In this document: positions 1-7,359 of the stretch, piece by piece
Numbering within the stretch: position 1 is the first letter of the stretch
Layout of the letters: each line of letters opens with the position of its first letter
Assembly (NCBI GenBank): GCA_046765795.1
Contig: JBKPRH010000131.1
Coordinates: 1-13,123 of the forward strand
Direction: 5' to 3'
Source: Gp6-AA40 sp046765795
GTDB taxonomy: Bacteria; Acidobacteriota; Vicinamibacteria; Vicinamibacterales; UBA2999
DNA length: 13,123 nucleotides
The notes under the pieces: generated by a model
What the model was told of the DNA's origin: nothing
The model's input: only the letters and a program-made list of their open reading frames with translations
Database searches by the model: none
Program-made: the position numbers and the translations under genes

Positions 1-1
1 C

Positions 2-658
2 GCCGCGGCGAATGCCGACCCGGTCGAGTTCCGTCTGAAGTTGATCAACGCGAGCAGCGAGGACAGCGGGTTCAAGAAGGCGCGGTCGATCGCCTGCATC
101 AAGGCGGCCGCCGAGGCATTCAAGTGGGAGACGCGTCCGTCCCCGACGCGCGTGGGCAGCGGCGAAATTCTCGCCGGCCGCGGCATTGCCTATACCTATC
201 GCAGTCAGACCGTGGTTGCCGAGATCGCCGAGGTCGAGGTCAATCGCCGGACCGGGCGCGTGTGGGTGAAGCGCATTGTCTGTGCGCACGACTGCGGGTT
301 GGTGATCAATCCCGAAGCGCTGCGCCGCACCGTCGAGGCTGGTCTGCTGCACGCGGTGAGCCGTACGCTGCACGAGGAAGTGCGGTTCGATACCGAGAAG
401 GTCACGAGCGTGGACTGGGCCACCTATCCGACGCTGACCCACCTCGATACGCCGGAGTCGATTGAGGTCGTCCTCGTCAACGGAGATCCGAACCCGAAGC
501 GCGGCGACCTTCCTCACTACGGCGCCGGCGAAACGATGCTGAAGCCGACAATGGCAGCGATTGCCAATGCGGTCTTCGACGCGACCGGCGTGCGCCTGCG
601 CCGCGTGCCGCTCCGCAATGAACGTGTGCTCGCGGCGCTGAAAACAGCTCGCGTGTAA
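2..658 (+). CDS. Molybdopterin-binding subunit of a xanthine dehydrogenase/isoquinoline oxidoreductase-type enzyme, C-terminal part (5' truncated)
   Basis: The frame is open from base 2 to a TAA at 656-658, giving the last 218 residues of a protein whose start lies before the window. The opening ADPVEFRLKL, the stretch AEVEVNRRTGRVWVKRIVCA followed by HDCGLVINPEALRR (about residues 75-109), and the ending AAIANAVFDATGVRLRRVPL are typical of the large catalytic subunit of aldehyde/xanthine dehydrogenase-like molybdenum hydroxylases, notably the IorB-like branch. GAGE at residues 174-177 carries the glutamate (codon 530-532) that in this family sits next to the molybdenum and acts as the general base, so the visible part looks functional. 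Such enzymes hydroxylate aldehydes or N-heterocycles, usually with a [2Fe-2S] partner subunit; none is in the window. The substrate cannot be told from this part. The gene converges on 822-2180. Confidence 0.9.
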   Translation, partial: AAANADPVEFRLKLINASSEDSGFKKARSIACIKAAAEAFKWETRPSPTRVGSGEILAGRGIAYTYRSQTVVAEIAEVEVNRRTGRVWVKRIVCAHDCGLVINPEALRRTVEAGLLHAVSRTLHEEVRFDTEKVTSVDWATYPTLTHLDTPESIEVVLVNGDPNPKRGDLPHYGAGETMLKPTMAAIANAVFDATGVRLRRVPLRNERVLAALKTARV

Positions 659-820
659 TTGTGGATTGGATGATCTTTGATTGTTGAATCGTTGTTGATT
701 GGCGATTGGCGATTGTTGATTTAGGTACAGAGCGCACGTTTGGCGGGCGCGCCTCGATCAACAATCAACACTCTTCAATCAACAACTAATCAACAATCAA
801 AGATCGCCAATCCACAATCC
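657..820. repeat. Inverted array of AT-rich heptamers between convergent genes
   Basis: GATT-type words recur at 7-base steps on the left side (starts 664, 672, 679, 686, then 697, 704, 711, 718; the clearest run is GATTGGC GATTGGC GATTGTT). Their complements (AATCAAC-type) recur at 7-base steps on the right (ATC at 757, 764, 778, 789, 796, 803, 810, 817). The outermost 30 bases (658-687) pair with 790-818 with one mismatch and one unpaired base, and the arms remain mostly complementary inward, leaving about 35 bases of GC-rich loop around 722-756. The whole could fold as a long hairpin and lies exactly between a + gene ending at 658 and a - gene ending at 822. It may act as a bidirectional terminator or be a short tandemly repeated repetitive element. 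Its AT-rich composition contrasts sharply with its GC-rich neighbours. Confidence 0.8.
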
Positions 821-821
821 T

Positions 822-2180
822 CTACTGTCCTGGCTCAATCTTCAGGACCGCGCCGAAGGTTTCATCAGTGATGGCGTAGATATTCCCGTCAGGGCCAGGC
901 TTCACCTCACGGATGCGCTGCTTCAACTCGCTGAGGAAGATCTCGCGCCCGGTGGGCTCGCCCTTCGCGTTGAACTGCACACGCTGGATGTGCTGGCCGG
1001 TGTTGTTGCGCATCGCGCCGACGAGCGCGTTGCCTTTCCAGCCCGGGAACTTGTCGCCGTCGTAGAACGACAGACCAGAGATAGCGATCGCCGGTACCCA
1101 GAACACGACAGGCTCTTCGAGGCCCGGCGCACTGAACCCTTCGCCGACACGCGTGCCGTCGTAGTTGCGGCCGAGCGAGACGCGCGGCCAGCCGTAGTTC
1201 TTGCCCATCTCGATCTTGTTCAACTCGTCGCCGCCCTGCGGCCCTTCCTCCGTAGACCACAAATCGCCGGTGACGGGATGGATCGCCAAGCCGAGCGGAT
1301 TGCGGTGGCCGAGCGAATAGATCTCAGGCTTGTAACCCGGCCGGCTGACGAATGGATTGTCCGCGGGCACGCTGCCGTCGTCGCGGATGCGGAGGATCTT
1401 GCCGATGTGCGAGTTCGGATCCTGCGACGCGGGTGGATAGTTCCGATCGCCGAGCGAGACATACAGGAAGCCGGCTCTGTCCCACGCGAGGCGCGAGCCG
1501 TAGCTGCCGCTCGCTGGCCCGAGTCCCTGCGGCGATCCGGTTCCGCCGTGATACGCATCGGCGACGAGGATGTCCTTGACGTCAGTCAGCGTCGATCCGC
1601 CATCCCACTTCGCGCGAAGTACTGCGGTCGTCGCGTCGCCAGGTCCTTTCGGGCCCGGTTTCGAGTAGGTGAGATAGATCAGCCGGTTCTGCGCGAAGCG
1701 CGGATGCAGCGAGACGTCGAGCAGACCGCCGAGGCCGGTTGCGAGCATCTGCGGCATCGGTCCGATCGGCGTCGGGTCGAGCACGCCGTTCTTGATCTGG
1801 CGCAGTCGTCCTGGACGTTCGGTGACGAGCATGCCTCCGTCGGGAAGGAACGCGATGCCCCACGGGTGATCGAGACCTTTGGTGACGACCGAGACGTGGA
1901 TGCGCGTGCCACGGCCGGCGGGCAAATCCCACGGCCCCGCGCCAAGCGTGTCAACGGGAGCCGGACCGCGTCCTCGCCCCTGTGCTCCCGCCGCGCCTTC
2001 GCGTGCCGGTGCCGGTGCTTGGCCGCCGCGCGCCGGCGCTCCGGCCTGCGCTCCTGGTGGGGCCTGTTGACCGATCCCGGGATTGTCGGCCCGCGCGCGT
2101 GCGCGCGGCGCTATCAGAACGAAAATGCCCAGCGCGATGCACCACGACGCGAGTACACGCGTCGTCCGCCATGAGGTCAT
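822..2180 (-). CDS. Secreted PQQ-dependent aldose dehydrogenase-like protein (GSDH/YliI family), catalytic His apparently replaced
   Basis: This 452-residue protein matches the soluble glucose/sorbosone dehydrogenase family, periplasmic six-bladed propellers that oxidise aldoses with PQQ. Family signatures are GLDHPWGIAFLPDGGMLVTE (102-121), LYVSLGDRN (239-247), GHRNPLGLAIHP (291-302), EEGPQGGDELNKIEMGKNYG (311-330) and KQRIREVKPGPDGNIYAITD (420-439). Expected PQQ contacts R293/N294 and R422/R424 are kept. The position that carries the catalytic His in E. coli YliI (NHFGGRL) and soluble glucose dehydrogenase reads GSYGSRL here, with Ser226. The chosen ATG gives a signal peptide (about 1-31) and has GGAGAGGG nine bases upstream; an in-frame extension to 2333 would overlap the upstream gene and lacks protein-like character. 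Residues 35-90 form an Ala/Gly/Pro/Gln-rich linker. It lies 44 bp downstream of 2225-3154, so co-transcription is likely. Family assignment is firm; activity is uncertain. Confidence 0.92.
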   Translation of the reverse strand: MTSWRTTRVLASWCIALGIFVLIAPRARARADNPGIGQQAPPGAQAGAPARGGQAPAPAREGAAGAQGRGRGPAPVDTLGAGPWDLPAGRGTRIHVSVVTKGLDHPWGIAFLPDGGMLVTERPGRLRQIKNGVLDPTPIGPMPQMLATGLGGLLDVSLHPRFAQNRLIYLTYSKPGPKGPGDATTAVLRAKWDGGSTLTDVKDILVADAYHGGTGSPQGLGPASGSYGSRLAWDRAGFLYVSLGDRNYPPASQDPNSHIGKILRIRDDGSVPADNPFVSRPGYKPEIYSLGHRNPLGLAIHPVTGDLWSTEEGPQGGDELNKIEMGKNYGWPRVSLGRNYDGTRVGEGFSAPGLEEPVVFWVPAIAISGLSFYDGDKFPGWKGNALVGAMRNNTGQHIQRVQFNAKGEPTGREIFLSELKQRIREVKPGPDGNIYAITDETFGAVLKIEPGQ

Positions 2181-2224
2181 GCTCAAACGCCCTCTCCTCT
2201 GAAAAAGGGCTTCAGTATATTGGA

Positions 2225-3154
2225 TTATTTGAATGCGGCGACGAGTCCGGTGAGCGCGTCGGGGATCGAGCGCTTGCCGTCGAGATGCGGCGTCCAGTTC
2301 TCGCCGATCTTGGCCATGCAGCCCGCGCCGCACATGTTGTCGTAGAAGGCCGCGTTCGCGTACGGCGAGTACTCGATGCCGCGCGCTTTGAGCTCACGCA
2401 TCGTCATTTCCCCGGCGGTGTAGAACAGCACTGCGTGCCATAACTGTGGCGGCACGGTCACCTTCTGCTCCGCGGCGATCCGATTCATCGGCTCGATCAA
2501 CACGTTGAGTAGCGGCAGTGCGTGCGACGCTTCGTGAAACACCATCTCGAGGCCGGCGTATCCGCGGTACCGCGGATCGGAGGACGTGATCGTGATGTGA
2601 CTGTTCACTGAGAACGCGCCGACCGGGCCCGCGACGACCGACAAATCCACATGCATCGGCTCGGACGGCCAGGTCACGCCGTAGACGCGCGCGAGAGACT
2701 GACTGAGCGCTGCGCCATGACGATCGACGAGCGGCAGGACGGTCGCAATCCAGTCACGGTTGGCGCCATCGTGATCGGTCCACCCGTGCGTCCGATAGAT
2801 CGGCATCAACTTTTCGAGCGTCGCCTTCAGTGGTGGCTCGATCGCGATGCCATCGAGGTTGTTCTTGCCCTCGGCTGCGCGCAGTGCGCTGGCGATGGCC
2901 ACCATCCCGTCATCACGCAACACATCTCGATTCGCGTACGGCTTGTAGAACTCGACGCCGGCCGTCCATTGCTTCTGATTTTCCCCGGTCAGTCCGGCTG
3001 GCGGGGGAGCGCCACGGGCGCCGGCCCTCACGTAGTGGTGCAGATTCAGCCACGCGTTGCTGTGAAAGGTGAAGAGCCGCTGCGGTTGTTGGGCAGCGGG
3101 CCAGACGGAGGCGATCGCGACAAGGATCGCGAGGAGCGCGACGCAATGTCTCAT
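2225..3154 (-). CDS. Putative secreted zinc metallopeptidase-like protein with HEASH motif
   Basis: The 309-residue protein begins with a cleavable-looking signal (MRHCVALLAILVAIASVWPA, cleavage near AQQ). Residues 204-212 read MVFHEASHA, an HExxH zinc-binding motif inside a predicted helix. Glu249 in FYTAGEMTM, 38 residues after the second His, is a candidate third ligand of gluzincin type. A segment of small and hydrophobic residues with SVNSHITITSSDPRYRGYAG just before the motif could form the edge strand. Two cysteines (275 and 279, CGAGC) near the C-terminus may be disulfide-bonded. I do not recognise a named family; it resembles hypothetical proteins I associate with acidobacteria. The ATG at 3154 is preferred because it places the signal peptide at the N-terminus, although its GAGG lies only two bases upstream; the open frame continues to 3436 without protein-like character. 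It is followed after 44 bp by the aldose dehydrogenase-like gene, suggesting one transcript. Confidence 0.75.
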   Translation of the reverse strand: MRHCVALLAILVAIASVWPAAQQPQRLFTFHSNAWLNLHHYVRAGARGAPPPAGLTGENQKQWTAGVEFYKPYANRDVLRDDGMVAIASALRAAEGKNNLDGIAIEPPLKATLEKLMPIYRTHGWTDHDGANRDWIATVLPLVDRHGAALSQSLARVYGVTWPSEPMHVDLSVVAGPVGAFSVNSHITITSSDPRYRGYAGLEMVFHEASHALPLLNVLIEPMNRIAAEQKVTVPPQLWHAVLFYTAGEMTMRELKARGIEYSPYANAAFYDNMCGAGCMAKIGENWTPHLDGKRSIPDALTGLVAAFK

Positions 3155-3419
3155 GACCTCTACAAGACGCTGCGACGGACGTTTCGGTTCGGTTGAGGCC
3201 GAGGCCGGTCGAAAGGACCCGCCCCCTACGCGACGGCCGTCGAGCTGGAGGTGTCTGACATTGCACTGACACCTTCTCACCGATCCGGTACGGTGATGCA
3301 GGTCAGGCCCGCTGCGCATTTGTCGCAACCAACCTGAGCTCATGCGGCGACCATCGAGGGCCGGCGCAGATACCGTCGTAGCGGGGTGTGGATGCGACTC
3401 ATGGAAGGAACAGGAAACA
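3155..3419. promoter_or_regulatory. Divergent intergenic region
   Basis: These 265 bases separate the starts of the - strand metallopeptidase/dehydrogenase pair and the + strand LPQTA protein, so promoters for both must lie here or just inside the genes. I found no convincing -35/-10 pair in either direction. Visible dyads are AGGTGTC/GACACCT at 3249-3274 and CACCG/CGGTG at 3278-3295. The ribosome site for the + gene is the AGGA just upstream of ATG 3420. Confidence 0.4.
3249..3274. repeat. Short dyad, REP-like
   Basis: AGGTGTC (3249-3255) and GACACCT (3268-3274) form perfect 7-bp inverted arms around a 12-base spacer. The left half also contains TGTCTGACA, itself a near-palindrome. GGTGTC/GACACC dyads recur between genes in several high-GC environmental phyla, so this may be one copy of a dispersed extragenic palindrome or an operator for the divergent genes. 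Only one copy is seen in the window. Confidence 0.35.
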
Positions 3420-4175
3420 ATGTCGAGCAAATTCACGGTGTTCTTGACGCTCGCGATGCTCGTGCTGGGCCTGGGCAGCGCGGCACGCGCGCAACCGTCG
3501 GACTATCGAACGTATTTCACATTCAGTACGCCGGTCACGCTGCCGGGCATCACCCTGCCCGCCGGCAGGTATCTATTCCGGCTCGCCGATCCCGATTCGA
3601 GCCGCAAAGTCATCAGCGTGCTGAGCGAAGATGGCAAGACGCAGTTGGCAATGCTCCACACCATCCCGAACCAGATGTCGAAGGCCCCGAATGATCCCGA
3701 GGTTCGATTCCTCGAGACCTCGGGCAACATGCCACCGCCGATCAAGGGCTGGTGGTATCCAGGCAAGTCGATCGGATACGAGTTCATCTATCCGAGAGCG
3801 CAGGCGCTGCAGCTTGCCAAGGTGACATCCGAGCCGGTGCTGACGACACGCGTCGAGACGAAGGATGTGGCAACAGCGGACTTGTCTCGAATCGACGGTT
3901 CGGGTGTTCCCGCTGCCGTCACGGTCGAAGACGCTCCGGCGCCCGTGCAGGCGAGCGGCAGAGCACAGCGAGGTGAGGTGGCGCAGGCCCAGGGCAGCGC
4001 AACAGCCGCTGCCGCACAGGACCCGCGGTCCGATGAGCGCGCGCGCAGCACGGCGCGGACGCAATTGCCGCAGACGGCCAGCTCGATGCCGTATGTGCTG
4101 CTGTTTGGTGTGTTAACCCTATGTGCGGGTGTCGCCATCTGGTTCCGGTTGGCCGCCACACCTCGCCGGGTCTGA
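3420..4175 (+). CDS. Secreted protein with C-terminal LPQTA motif and membrane segment (LPxTG-like anchor protein)
   Basis: The 251-residue protein has a signal peptide (1-25, ending ARAQ), a beta-rich domain (about 30-140: YFTFSTPVTLPGITLPAGRY, then MLHTIPNQ, then KGWWYPGKSIGYEFIYPRAQ), a low-complexity Ala/Gln/Arg-rich stretch (about 160-213), and a tail of LPQTA (216-220), a hydrophobic helix (about 225-243) and basic residues ending in RRV. This tripartite tail resembles a sortase sorting signal with Ala in place of Gly. The domain order matches a protein type I know from acidobacteria, where it is sometimes annotated as an LPxTG anchor protein; its function is unknown to me. The ATG at 3420 follows AGGAAACA and places the signal peptide at the N-terminus; an upstream in-frame ATG at 3342 would add 26 unlikely residues. 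It converges on the TonB-dependent receptor with hairpins between. Confidence 0.85.
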   Translation: MSSKFTVFLTLAMLVLGLGSAARAQPSDYRTYFTFSTPVTLPGITLPAGRYLFRLADPDSSRKVISVLSEDGKTQLAMLHTIPNQMSKAPNDPEVRFLETSGNMPPPIKGWWYPGKSIGYEFIYPRAQALQLAKVTSEPVLTTRVETKDVATADLSRIDGSGVPAAVTVEDAPAPVQASGRAQRGEVAQAQGSATAAAAQDPRSDERARSTARTQLPQTASSMPYVLLFGVLTLCAGVAIWFRLAATPRRV

Positions 4176-4184
4176 ACCAATTGC

Positions 4185-4214
4185 GGAGAAGCGCGGCGTG
4201 TGCCGCGCTCCTCC
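4185..4214. terminator. GC-rich hairpin between convergent genes
   Basis: GGAG at 4185-4188 and AGCGCGGC at 4190-4197 pair with GCCGCGCT (4202-4209) and CTCC (4211-4214): a 12-bp stem with one A/C mismatch and a four-base loop GTGT. It begins ten bases after the stop of 3420-4175. There is no T-run, so it is either a factor-assisted or bidirectional terminator, or simply a 3'-end-stabilising hairpin. Confidence 0.6.
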
Positions 4215-4228
4215 AAGCCCCGTCGATG

Positions 4229-4246
4229 GTCCGGCTGAGGCCGGAC
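4229..4246. terminator. Second hairpin at the end of the TonB-dependent receptor gene
   Basis: GTCCGGC (4229-4235) pairs perfectly with GCCGGAC (4240-4246) around TGAG. It lies nine bases past the - strand stop at 4256-4258, which suits a terminator for the receptor transcript. No T-run follows on the - strand. Confidence 0.5.
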
Positions 4247-4255
4247 ACTTCGAAT

Positions 4256-7200
4256 TTAGAACGTAAACTCCGCGCTGAACTTCACCATGCGGCCGGTCAG
4301 GATCGTGATCGGCTGCAGCCAGGTGCCGCCTGGAACGAAGGCGTTGTTGTAGCTCAGGATCGCGCCAGAGTTCAGCGCGTTGAACAGATCCGCGCCGACC
4401 ATCGTCCGCGTGCGGCCGAAGTGCAACAACTTGGCGACACGGAAATCGAGCTGGTTCACGCGATTGCCGTACATCGAACCGGGCTCGATGAGATTGATCG
4501 TCAGATTCGCGCCACCACCGGCCTGCGGACGACCGAGCGCCTGCGTGATCTGCGCGGCGGGGACGGCGTAGTTCGCGGCAAGGAGCGACCCCGGCTTGCT
4601 CTGCATCACACCGCTGACCTGCACGTCGATCTTCGGGACCGTGTACGACGCCAGCCCTCTGAACTGTGTGAGCCAGCCGTAGGCGACGTGGCAGTACGGG
4701 CTCGTCGGGCTTACCGTCGATCCGGCGAGACCGGCGCCGAGTGCGCCATTGAGCTCCGGCAGGTTGTCGCGCACCTCACAGTTGTCGGCAACAGTCTGCC
4801 CGGTGCTGGTGCCACCCTGGAAGTTGAGACCGCCGCCGGCGCGGACGCTCATCGTGACGTCGAAGCCGTTGAAGTACTGCTCCCACTTGCCGTAGTTGCT
4901 CGCGTCGGTGACCAGGTTGTTGATCTGACCGAAGAGTGTCGGAGCGACGTCGAGCAGATTCGAGATCTGGTACCCGCCGCCGCCGGGCAGGCGCGGATCG
5001 CTCGGTGCCGTGATGCTGAACCGCGTGTAATCGGCTGCGCTCGCGACCAGGTTGTCGTTCACCGTGAAGCCGCTGAACGAGCGCCGCGAGTAGGCGACTT
5101 CAACTGACGCGCGCGGCAGGATCTGCTGCTGCACGGCCAGGTTCACGCTCCAGTCCGACGAACGCACGCCCCAACCCTTGAGCAATTCAGGATCGTAGTT
5201 GTTGGTCAACACGTTCTGACCGAACCGTGCGTTGGACACGGCACCGCAGACATCGCCGCCCGTGGAGTTGGCAGCGTTGTTCAGCAGATCGCAGTCGGGC
5301 ACGAAGTCGCCATCCACGTCGGTCCAGCTCCTCGACACACTGCCCGTCGCGAACACGCCGCCGGTGACCGGCATGCGGCTCGTCGGGTTCGCACCTGCAT
5401 AGTTGCCGGACGTGCCGACGCCTTCGAGATATTTGCCGATGCTCGCCTTGATCGCCGTCTTGCCTGTGCCGAACACGTCCCATGCGAATCCGACTCGCGG
5501 CGTGATGTCGTTATAGCTGTCGACGCCTTTCGTCTCGGGGAAGATGAACGGCGTTGGCAGGAACCGCGATGGACCAATCTGCTGCGCGGGGAATGAGCTT
5601 CCGGCGCGGTCGTAGCGAAGCGCACCCTGCAGCGTGAAGCGGCCGAGCGTCCACTGTTCCTGCGCGTAGAACGCGGTCCATCCGGCTCGCGCGTTGTTGA
5701 CCCACGGCGAGATCGACTGCGTCAGCTGATTTGGAACGCCGTTGTTCAGCCGATACGTGAGGTTCTGGTCGTTGGTGAACCAGGTGCGGTCGTCCGTCAT
5801 GTACGAGCCCTGGTAGCCGATCTTCAGACTGTGTGCACCGGTGATGTACGACCCCGAAGCCCGCCACGCGTACGCACCGGTGTAGTTGTCGGCGAAATCC
5901 TGCGAGCGATAGAAGATGCCCGGAACGCCGCCGTTCGCGGCGCAGCCGTTGGCACACTGCTCCTGGACGCGAATGAGATTGCGCGTCGGATTCGGGTCGC
6001 GCTCGAAGTTGCCCCACCCGTAATAGGTGGTGCCGAGACCGGCTTCGATCAACAGACGGCTCGAGAGCGGCGACGAGTAGGTGAGCTGCGTCACGCGCAG
6101 CGGCTTGTACTGGCTCAGGCCACCCGCCTCGGGTGACATGCGCGCCGGATCGGTGATTCCGTACGTGGTTCCCTTGCACGTGCGGCAGACGACCTGCTCG
6201 TCCCAGAAACCGCCGATTTTGTGCTTCGACGTGGCCTGCCACGTGATGCGGCCACTGAGGTTCTCCCACTTGCGATCGGTGAACTGCGGCTGATCTTGGA
6301 TCGGCGAATACGTCCAGCTGGCCGGGTTGCCTGCATTCGCGTTGTAGAAGATGCCCGGGATATACCGCGTTGCGGCCTGCGTGCGGCCGTTGACGAAGTA
6401 CCACACGCGATCCTTCAGGATCGGACCACCGACCGAGACGTTCAGGTCGTAGACGTTGTTGAGCGGCGGCACGCCGGATCCGTTGTCGGCCTGGAGGTCA
6501 GCGCCCGTGCCGCTGTAGAACGCCGCACCGTGCACTTCATTGCCGCCGGTCTTCGGGACGACGTTCATGACCAGGCCGGCGGTTTCGGATTCGCCCAGCC
6601 CGCCTGACGTCGTGAACGCGATTTCCTGCGCGTTGCCGATGTCGGCGACGTAGGTGGGCGGCTGTCCGCCGCCGGGCGGGTTGCCGACGTTGAGTCCGTC
6701 GACCCACATGCGGCTCTCGTTCGCCCGTCCACCATGGATCGGGAACTGCGTCGTCACGGTGCCCGCGGCTGGATCGTTCACGTTGGTGACCACGCCTGGC
6801 ACCATCGCCACCATCGAGCCGTAATTGCGCTGGTTGGGGATCGCGCGGATGACGTCGTTGTCGATGGTCATCTCACGCCGGGCGCTCTGCACGTCCACGA
6901 TCGGCGACGCGCCGGTGACGGTGACGGTTTCCTGCAACTGGCCAACTCGCATCTCGGCATCGACGGTTGCGGTGAACGATCCCGTGAGCTCGATGCCTTC
7001 GCGCCGGAACGTGCTGAATCCCGAGAGTGCAAACGTCACGGCGTAGGTGCCCGGTCGCAAGTTCTCTATGCGGTACTGACCGGTTCCGTCGGTCACGGCT
7101 GTACGGACTTTTTCAATGAGGGCAGGACTGGTCGCTTCGACGGTCACGCCAGGCAATATCGCGCCTGACGCGTCTTTCACCACACCGGCAATCACGGCCT

Positions 7201-7270
7201 GCGCATACGCGAGGCTTGGACTGATGACCAACAAGACGATGAGTGCGACGGACTTCCCGGTCAGACGCAT
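4256..7270 (-). CDS. Oar-like TonB-dependent outer-membrane receptor with N-terminal carboxypeptidase-regulatory domain
   Basis: This 1004-residue outer-membrane protein has a signal peptide (1-23, ending LAYAQA) and a carboxypeptidase-regulatory-like beta-sandwich (about 26-110: AGVVKDASGAILPGVTVEAT, then TDGTGQYRIENLRPGTYAVT). A plug domain follows (from about 115: TVTVTGASPIVDVQSARREM, then RAIPNQRNYGSMVAMVPGVV), then a long beta-barrel ending in KFSAEFTF, whose terminal Phe is the usual signal for barrel insertion. Such Oar/SusC-like receptors import large substrates, typically glycans or peptides, using TonB energy; I cannot name this one's ligand, and no SusD-like partner lies beside it. 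Eight cysteines occur as four close pairs in the barrel (near residues 361-365, 438-442, 660-672 and 830-860), suggesting disulfides in extracellular loops. GGGAGGGG lies about six bases upstream of the ATG at 7270. Length is normal for the family. It is divergent from 7382-7687. Confidence 0.95.
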   Translation of the reverse strand: MRLTGKSVALIVLLVISPSLAYAQAVIAGVVKDASGAILPGVTVEATSPALIEKVRTAVTDGTGQYRIENLRPGTYAVTFALSGFSTFRREGIELTGSFTATVDAEMRVGQLQETVTVTGASPIVDVQSARREMTIDNDVIRAIPNQRNYGSMVAMVPGVVTNVNDPAAGTVTTQFPIHGGRANESRMWVDGLNVGNPPGGGQPPTYVADIGNAQEIAFTTSGGLGESETAGLVMNVVPKTGGNEVHGAAFYSGTGADLQADNGSGVPPLNNVYDLNVSVGGPILKDRVWYFVNGRTQAATRYIPGIFYNANAGNPASWTYSPIQDQPQFTDRKWENLSGRITWQATSKHKIGGFWDEQVVCRTCKGTTYGITDPARMSPEAGGLSQYKPLRVTQLTYSSPLSSRLLIEAGLGTTYYGWGNFERDPNPTRNLIRVQEQCANGCAANGGVPGIFYRSQDFADNYTGAYAWRASGSYITGAHSLKIGYQGSYMTDDRTWFTNDQNLTYRLNNGVPNQLTQSISPWVNNARAGWTAFYAQEQWTLGRFTLQGALRYDRAGSSFPAQQIGPSRFLPTPFIFPETKGVDSYNDITPRVGFAWDVFGTGKTAIKASIGKYLEGVGTSGNYAGANPTSRMPVTGGVFATGSVSRSWTDVDGDFVPDCDLLNNAANSTGGDVCGAVSNARFGQNVLTNNYDPELLKGWGVRSSDWSVNLAVQQQILPRASVEVAYSRRSFSGFTVNDNLVASAADYTRFSITAPSDPRLPGGGGYQISNLLDVAPTLFGQINNLVTDASNYGKWEQYFNGFDVTMSVRAGGGLNFQGGTSTGQTVADNCEVRDNLPELNGALGAGLAGSTVSPTSPYCHVAYGWLTQFRGLASYTVPKIDVQVSGVMQSKPGSLLAANYAVPAAQITQALGRPQAGGGANLTINLIEPGSMYGNRVNQLDFRVAKLLHFGRTRTMVGADLFNALNSGAILSYNNAFVPGGTWLQPITILTGRMVKFSAEFTF

Positions 7271-7330
7271 GTTTACCCCTCCCTTGGCTGGGTTCCCACG
7301 ATCAAGAGATTCCCGCTGACAGTGCGCGGC

Positions 7331-7359
7331 ATCTTGGCTTCTGTACTAGTCAGTGTCAA
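7331..7359 (-). promoter_or_regulatory. Candidate promoter for the TonB-dependent receptor
   Basis: On the - strand a perfect TTGACA (7359-7354) is followed after 17 bases by CAAGAT (7336-7331, three of six consensus positions). Transcription would start near 7324 and give a leader of about 54 bases. The -10 is weak, so this is tentative. Confidence 0.3.

Noticed and set aside
657..820. CRISPR array or IS-end explanation for the heptamer repeats
   Set aside because: The repeats are 7 bases long with no unique spacers, and there is no transposase, target duplication or cas gene nearby.
990..2174. A 394-codon open frame on the + strand opposite the dehydrogenase gene
   Set aside because: It is antisense to a clear GSDH-family gene, rich in Arg/Ala/Asp repeats, has no recognisable domain, and is a typical product of high-GC third positions on the other strand.
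2181..2333. N-terminal extension of the dehydrogenase-like gene to 2333
   Set aside because: It would overlap the upstream gene's 3' end, adds Arg-rich non-protein-like sequence, and pushes the signal peptide inside; ATG 2180 has a good ribosome site.
4121..5107. A 328-codon + strand frame opposite the TonB receptor
   Set aside because: It overlaps the end of the LPQTA gene and the hairpins, runs antisense to the receptor's barrel, and lacks any protein-like motif.
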